Assembly (NCBI GenBank): GCA_947456315.1
Contig: CANGRU010000034.1
Span: 1 to 10,176 of the forward strand
Source: Beijerinckiaceae bacterium
GTDB lineage: Bacteria; Pseudomonadota; Alphaproteobacteria; Rhizobiales; Beijerinckiaceae
Length of the DNA stretch: 10,176 nt
Direction: 5' to 3'
This document shows positions 7,949 through 10,176 of this stretch, piece after piece (the stretch's first letter is position 1; every line of letters begins with the position of its first letter). The translations under genes and the position numbers were made by a program. The notes beneath the pieces are model-generated. The model was not told the DNA's origin. It did no database searches and saw only the letters and a program-made list of their open reading frames with translations.

Positions 7949-9142
7949 ATGCAACTGAAGCCCGACACGCTGGCCCTGACCGTCATGCTCGCTTTCATGA
8001 CGGCGCTGGGGCCTTTGGCGACCGATCTTTACCTGCCCTCGCTCCCCCATATTGGCGCGGCTTTGGGCGCGAGACCGTCGGCTGTCCAGCTCACGCTTTC
8101 AGCCTATCTTATTGGTTTTGCTGGAGGTCAGATCATTTACGGGCCGATGTCGGACGCATTGGGTCGCAAGCCTGTGCTGATCGCGTCCTTTGCCCTGTTC
8201 AATCTGGCGACCTTGGCCTGTGCGCTGGCTGGCAGCGTCGAAACGCTGATCATCGCCCGTGCCCTTCAGGCCTTTGGCGGGGCCGGACCGATCATTCTGG
8301 CCCGCACCATTGTCCGCGACCTCTATCAGGGCCACAGGGCGGGGCGGGAAATGTCCATGATGGGCACGATCATGGGTATTACGCCGATCATCGCGCCCAT
8401 TCTGGGTGGTTTTCTACAAGTCTGGTTTGGCTGGCGGAGTGTGTTTTTCACCATGCTGGCTGGCGGCGTCGCGCTGGCGGCCATTGCCCTGTTTCTGGTG
8501 CCGGAAACCAACAGCCATCGCAGTCGGCTTTCTTTTGCCGGCGTTCTCGAATCCTACAAAATTGTGCTCGCGCACAAAGGCTATCGTGCCTATGCGGCCA
8601 TGCTGTCGCTGAGCTACGGCGGCCTGTTTGCCTTCATCTCAGCTTCGTCATTCGTCTTTCAAGGTGTCTATGGCCTTGATGAAATCATGTTCGGCATCGC
8701 CTTCGGCATCTGCTCGGTGAGTTTCGTCATTGGGACGATGCTGGGCACACGTATTGTGACGCGCCATGGCTTCGATCACACGATTGCTGTGGGCGCGATC
8801 TGTCTGGCTGTGGGCGGTGTCGGGCAATGGCTGGGCGCTTTTTTCTTGCCGCACGCTTTGCCCGCGATCGTTATTCCCGAGATGATTTTTTTCATCGGCA
8901 TCGGACTTGTGCTGCCACAATCCATGGCTGCTGCCATGGCGCCGTTTCCTGATCGCGCGGGCGCCGCCTCATCACTCGTCGGCTTTGTGCAAATGGTCTT
9001 TGCCTCGGTTGCGGGCGCGATTGTCGGCTCGTTTGTCGGCGGCAGCGCTATGCCGCTGGTCACCGCTTCGGCTTTGTCCGGCCTTCTGGTTTATGCCGTA
9101 TTCATGGGCACAAAGCGCCTGCGCGCCAGCCAGACGCATTAA
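7949..9142 (+). CDS. Bcr/CflA-type MFS drug-resistance transporter
   Basis: This is a 397-residue inner-membrane protein of the major facilitator superfamily, a likely proton-driven exporter of small molecules; its substrate cannot be told from sequence. It has about 12 hydrophobic segments. The first ends in TDLYLPSLP (25-33), which carries the membrane aspartate Asp26 typical of the Bcr/CflA/MdfA group. Motif A is GPMSDALGRKPV (65-76), and GITPIIAPILGG (143-154) resembles the antiporter motif C in helix 5. The start at ATG 7949 gives the normal family length. Longer in-frame starts exist but would add a basic, low-complexity lead overlapping the rimP promoter region. The ribosome binding site is weak (GGACAGG). 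The gene diverges from the rimP operon and converges on the hydrolase, with overlapping stop codons. The family call is strong; the gene name is left open. Confidence 0.92.
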   Translation: MQLKPDTLALTVMLAFMTALGPLATDLYLPSLPHIGAALGARPSAVQLTLSAYLIGFAGGQIIYGPMSDALGRKPVLIASFALFNLATLACALAGSVETLIIARALQAFGGAGPIILARTIVRDLYQGHRAGREMSMMGTIMGITPIIAPILGGFLQVWFGWRSVFFTMLAGGVALAAIALFLVPETNSHRSRLSFAGVLESYKIVLAHKGYRAYAAMLSLSYGGLFAFISASSFVFQGVYGLDEIMFGIAFGICSVSFVIGTMLGTRIVTRHGFDHTIAVGAICLAVGGVGQWLGAFFLPHALPAIVIPEMIFFIGIGLVLPQSMAAAMAPFPDRAGAASSLVGFVQMVFASVAGAIVGSFVGGSAMPLVTASALSGLLVYAVFMGTKRLRASQTH

Positions 9143-9918
9143 GCAATCTGGGCAACTGCTGAGATCAGCGCATCCATATCTTCCTCGCGCGAGAGGCGAT
9201 GATCACCATCCTTGATCAGAGAGAGCGTGACGCAATCGCCCGCCAGATGTTCGACCAATTTCATCGCTTGTTGCCAGGGCACATCGGGATCTTGCATGCC
9301 TTGCAAAATATGCACAGGCGCATCCGCCTCAATGACGCCATCAAACAGAAGATTGCGTCGGCCATCTTCAATCAGCGCGCGCGTAATCGGCGTGGGCTCT
9401 GGTGAATAAGCGCTCTCGCGCAGCCATACGCCTTTGGTTTCGATCTCCTTGCGAATGGCGGGCGGCATTTGCGCCCACATCAGACATTCGGTGAAATCAA
9501 CGGCCGGCGCAATCAACACCAGACCTGCAAGGCGTTGCGCGGCCTCGTCTGCGCCCATGGCGCGCGCCGCCAGCAAAGCAATCCAGCCGCCCATGGACGA
9601 GCCGACAAGAATTTGCGGTCCTTCGGTTTGCGCGCGGATCATCGCGAGGCTTTCTTGCAGCCACAGTGAAATGGTGCCGTCTTCAAAGCGCCCTTCGGAT
9701 TCACCGTGGCCCGAATAATCAAACCGCAAGCAGGCACGGCCCTCTTCAGCGGCAAAAGCATCAAGCCGCGCCGCTTTGGTCGACAACATGTCGGATTTGA
9801 AACCACCAAGCCAGACGATGCCGGGCTTGGCTGGAGCATCCTGTCGTGCAGGCCGCTTGCGGAAAGCCAGACGGCAATGGCCTGCGTTGTGAAAGCTCAA
9901 TGGCAGATCGGCGGACAT
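9139..9918 (-). CDS. Alpha/beta hydrolase, ABHD10-like (probable thioesterase/esterase)
   Basis: This 259-residue alpha/beta-hydrolase-fold enzyme has the nucleophile elbow GSSMGG (106-111) with Ser108, a probable acid Asp210 in GMQDPDVPW and His240 in DGDHRLS. FDYSGHGES (66-74), GPQILVGSSMGGW and the block IRKEIETKGVW (155-165) closely resemble the vertebrate mitochondrial ABHD10 family as I remember it. Those enzymes are described as acyl-protein thioesterases and acyl-glucuronide esterases, so thioester or ester hydrolysis is likely, but the substrate is unknown. No signal peptide is visible, so a cytoplasmic location is inferred. I chose the ATG at 9916-9918 because homology starts there. 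A longer frame up to 10083 would run into the divergent glycosyltransferase gene and has no recognisable extension. The ribosome binding site is weak. Confidence 0.88.
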   Translation of the reverse strand: MSADLPLSFHNAGHCRLAFRKRPARQDAPAKPGIVWLGGFKSDMLSTKAARLDAFAAEEGRACLRFDYSGHGESEGRFEDGTISLWLQESLAMIRAQTEGPQILVGSSMGGWIALLAARAMGADEAAQRLAGLVLIAPAVDFTECLMWAQMPPAIRKEIETKGVWLRESAYSPEPTPITRALIEDGRRNLLFDGVIEADAPVHILQGMQDPDVPWQQAMKLVEHLAGDCVTLSLIKDGDHRLSREEDMDALISAVAQIA

Positions 9919-10011
9919 TTGCGGTTCCGTTCGCCTCGCGGCTAATGTGACGGCTGATGATTCGTCAGTCTTTTCTGGCTGACGAGGGAGCTTATAACGG
10001 CCGGGCGGGCA
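9919..10011. promoter_or_regulatory. Divergent intergenic region between hydrolase and glycosyltransferase
   Basis: These 93 bp must hold the control signals for both divergent genes. TATAAC at about 9992-9997 resembles a plus-strand -10 box for the glycosyltransferase, but no good -35 precedes it. An inverted repeat TCGTCAG/CTGACGA (9962-9968 and 9979-9985) is extended inward by a wobble and a C-G pair. It could be an operator or a transcript hairpin. Confidence 0.35.
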
Positions 10012-10176
10012 ATGCGACAGATCGCAAGAGGTGCTTTTGAAACAGGCGGGAGAAGCTTTCTCGCTGGTCGCACCGTTCTGCAAATCATTCCGCGCCTCGA
10101 TGCGGGCGGAGCCGAGCGCACCACCATTGATATTGCCGGTGCCCTCGCAGTGGCCGGTGCCCGCGCCCTGGTCGCC
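10012..10176 (+). CDS. Glycosyltransferase family 4-like protein, N-terminal fragment
   Basis: From ATG 10012 the plus strand is open to the window edge for 55 codons. Residues 21-46 read TVLQIIPRLDAGGAERTTID followed by IAGALA. The pattern of a hydrophobic strand followed by PRLDAGGAE is the N-terminal signature of GT4/group 1 glycosyltransferases, which have a GT-B fold and use nucleotide sugars to build polysaccharide, LPS or capsule. The catalytic C-terminal half and the rest of the protein lie outside the window, so the sugar and acceptor are unknown. The first 19 or so residues are not conserved-looking, and the Shine-Dalgarno (GGGCGGG) is poor, so the exact start is uncertain. Confidence 0.85.
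   Translation, partial: MRQIARGAFETGGRSFLAGRTVLQIIPRLDAGGAERTTIDIAGALAVAGARALVA

Noticed and set aside
9919..10083. N-terminal extension of the hydrolase to 314 residues
   Set aside because: The extra 55 residues look non-homologous and would overlap the start of the divergent glycosyltransferase. The ATG at 9916-9918 gives the normal family length.

Overview
The window is chromosomal DNA from an alphaproteobacterium, most likely of the order Hyphomicrobiales (Rhizobiales). Three things point there: the gene order rimP-nusA-ylxR-infB-rbfA-truB-rpsO; the protein architectures (IF-2 with a long Ala/Pro-rich and charged N-terminal region, NusA with a C-terminal helix-hairpin-helix region, RimP with a long basic tail, YlxR fused to an L7Ae-like domain); and the moderately high GC content. 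I would not name a genus from this window.

Positions 1-7658 hold one minus-strand operon for transcription elongation, translation initiation and ribosome maturation. In transcription order it is rimP (30S maturation), nusA (elongation/termination factor), ylxR (RNA-binding protein), infB (IF-2), rbfA (30S maturation), truB (tRNA pseudouridine-55 synthase) and rpsO (ribosomal protein S15, cut by the left edge). Spacing is tight: 29 bp between rimP and nusA, 15 bp between nusA and ylxR, 4-nt ATGA overlaps at ylxR/infB and rbfA/truB, a short hairpin-bearing gap between infB and rbfA, and a 164-bp gap before rpsO that probably carries its own leader and promoter. Both rimP and ylxR start at TTG codons with good Shine-Dalgarno sequences.

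Positions 7659-7948 separate the operon from a divergent gene. On the minus strand this region holds a candidate promoter, an imperfect stem-loop and then a textbook intrinsic terminator that ends about 35 nt before the rimP start codon. No gene needing that terminator is visible upstream, so it looks like a leader attenuator for the nusA operon. It is the most interesting regulatory signal here.

Positions 7949-10176 are accessory. There is a plus-strand Bcr/CflA-type MFS exporter, a convergent minus-strand alpha/beta hydrolase resembling ABHD10-type thioesterases/esterases whose stop codon overlaps the exporter's stop codon, and the first 55 codons of a divergent plus-strand family-4-like glycosyltransferase that runs off the right edge.

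I see no mobile element, CRISPR array, phage gene, tRNA or rRNA. The window is mostly ordinary housekeeping sequence, and I found no convincing novel multi-gene system. The points worth checking are regulatory RNA structures in the operon leader and at gene junctions.
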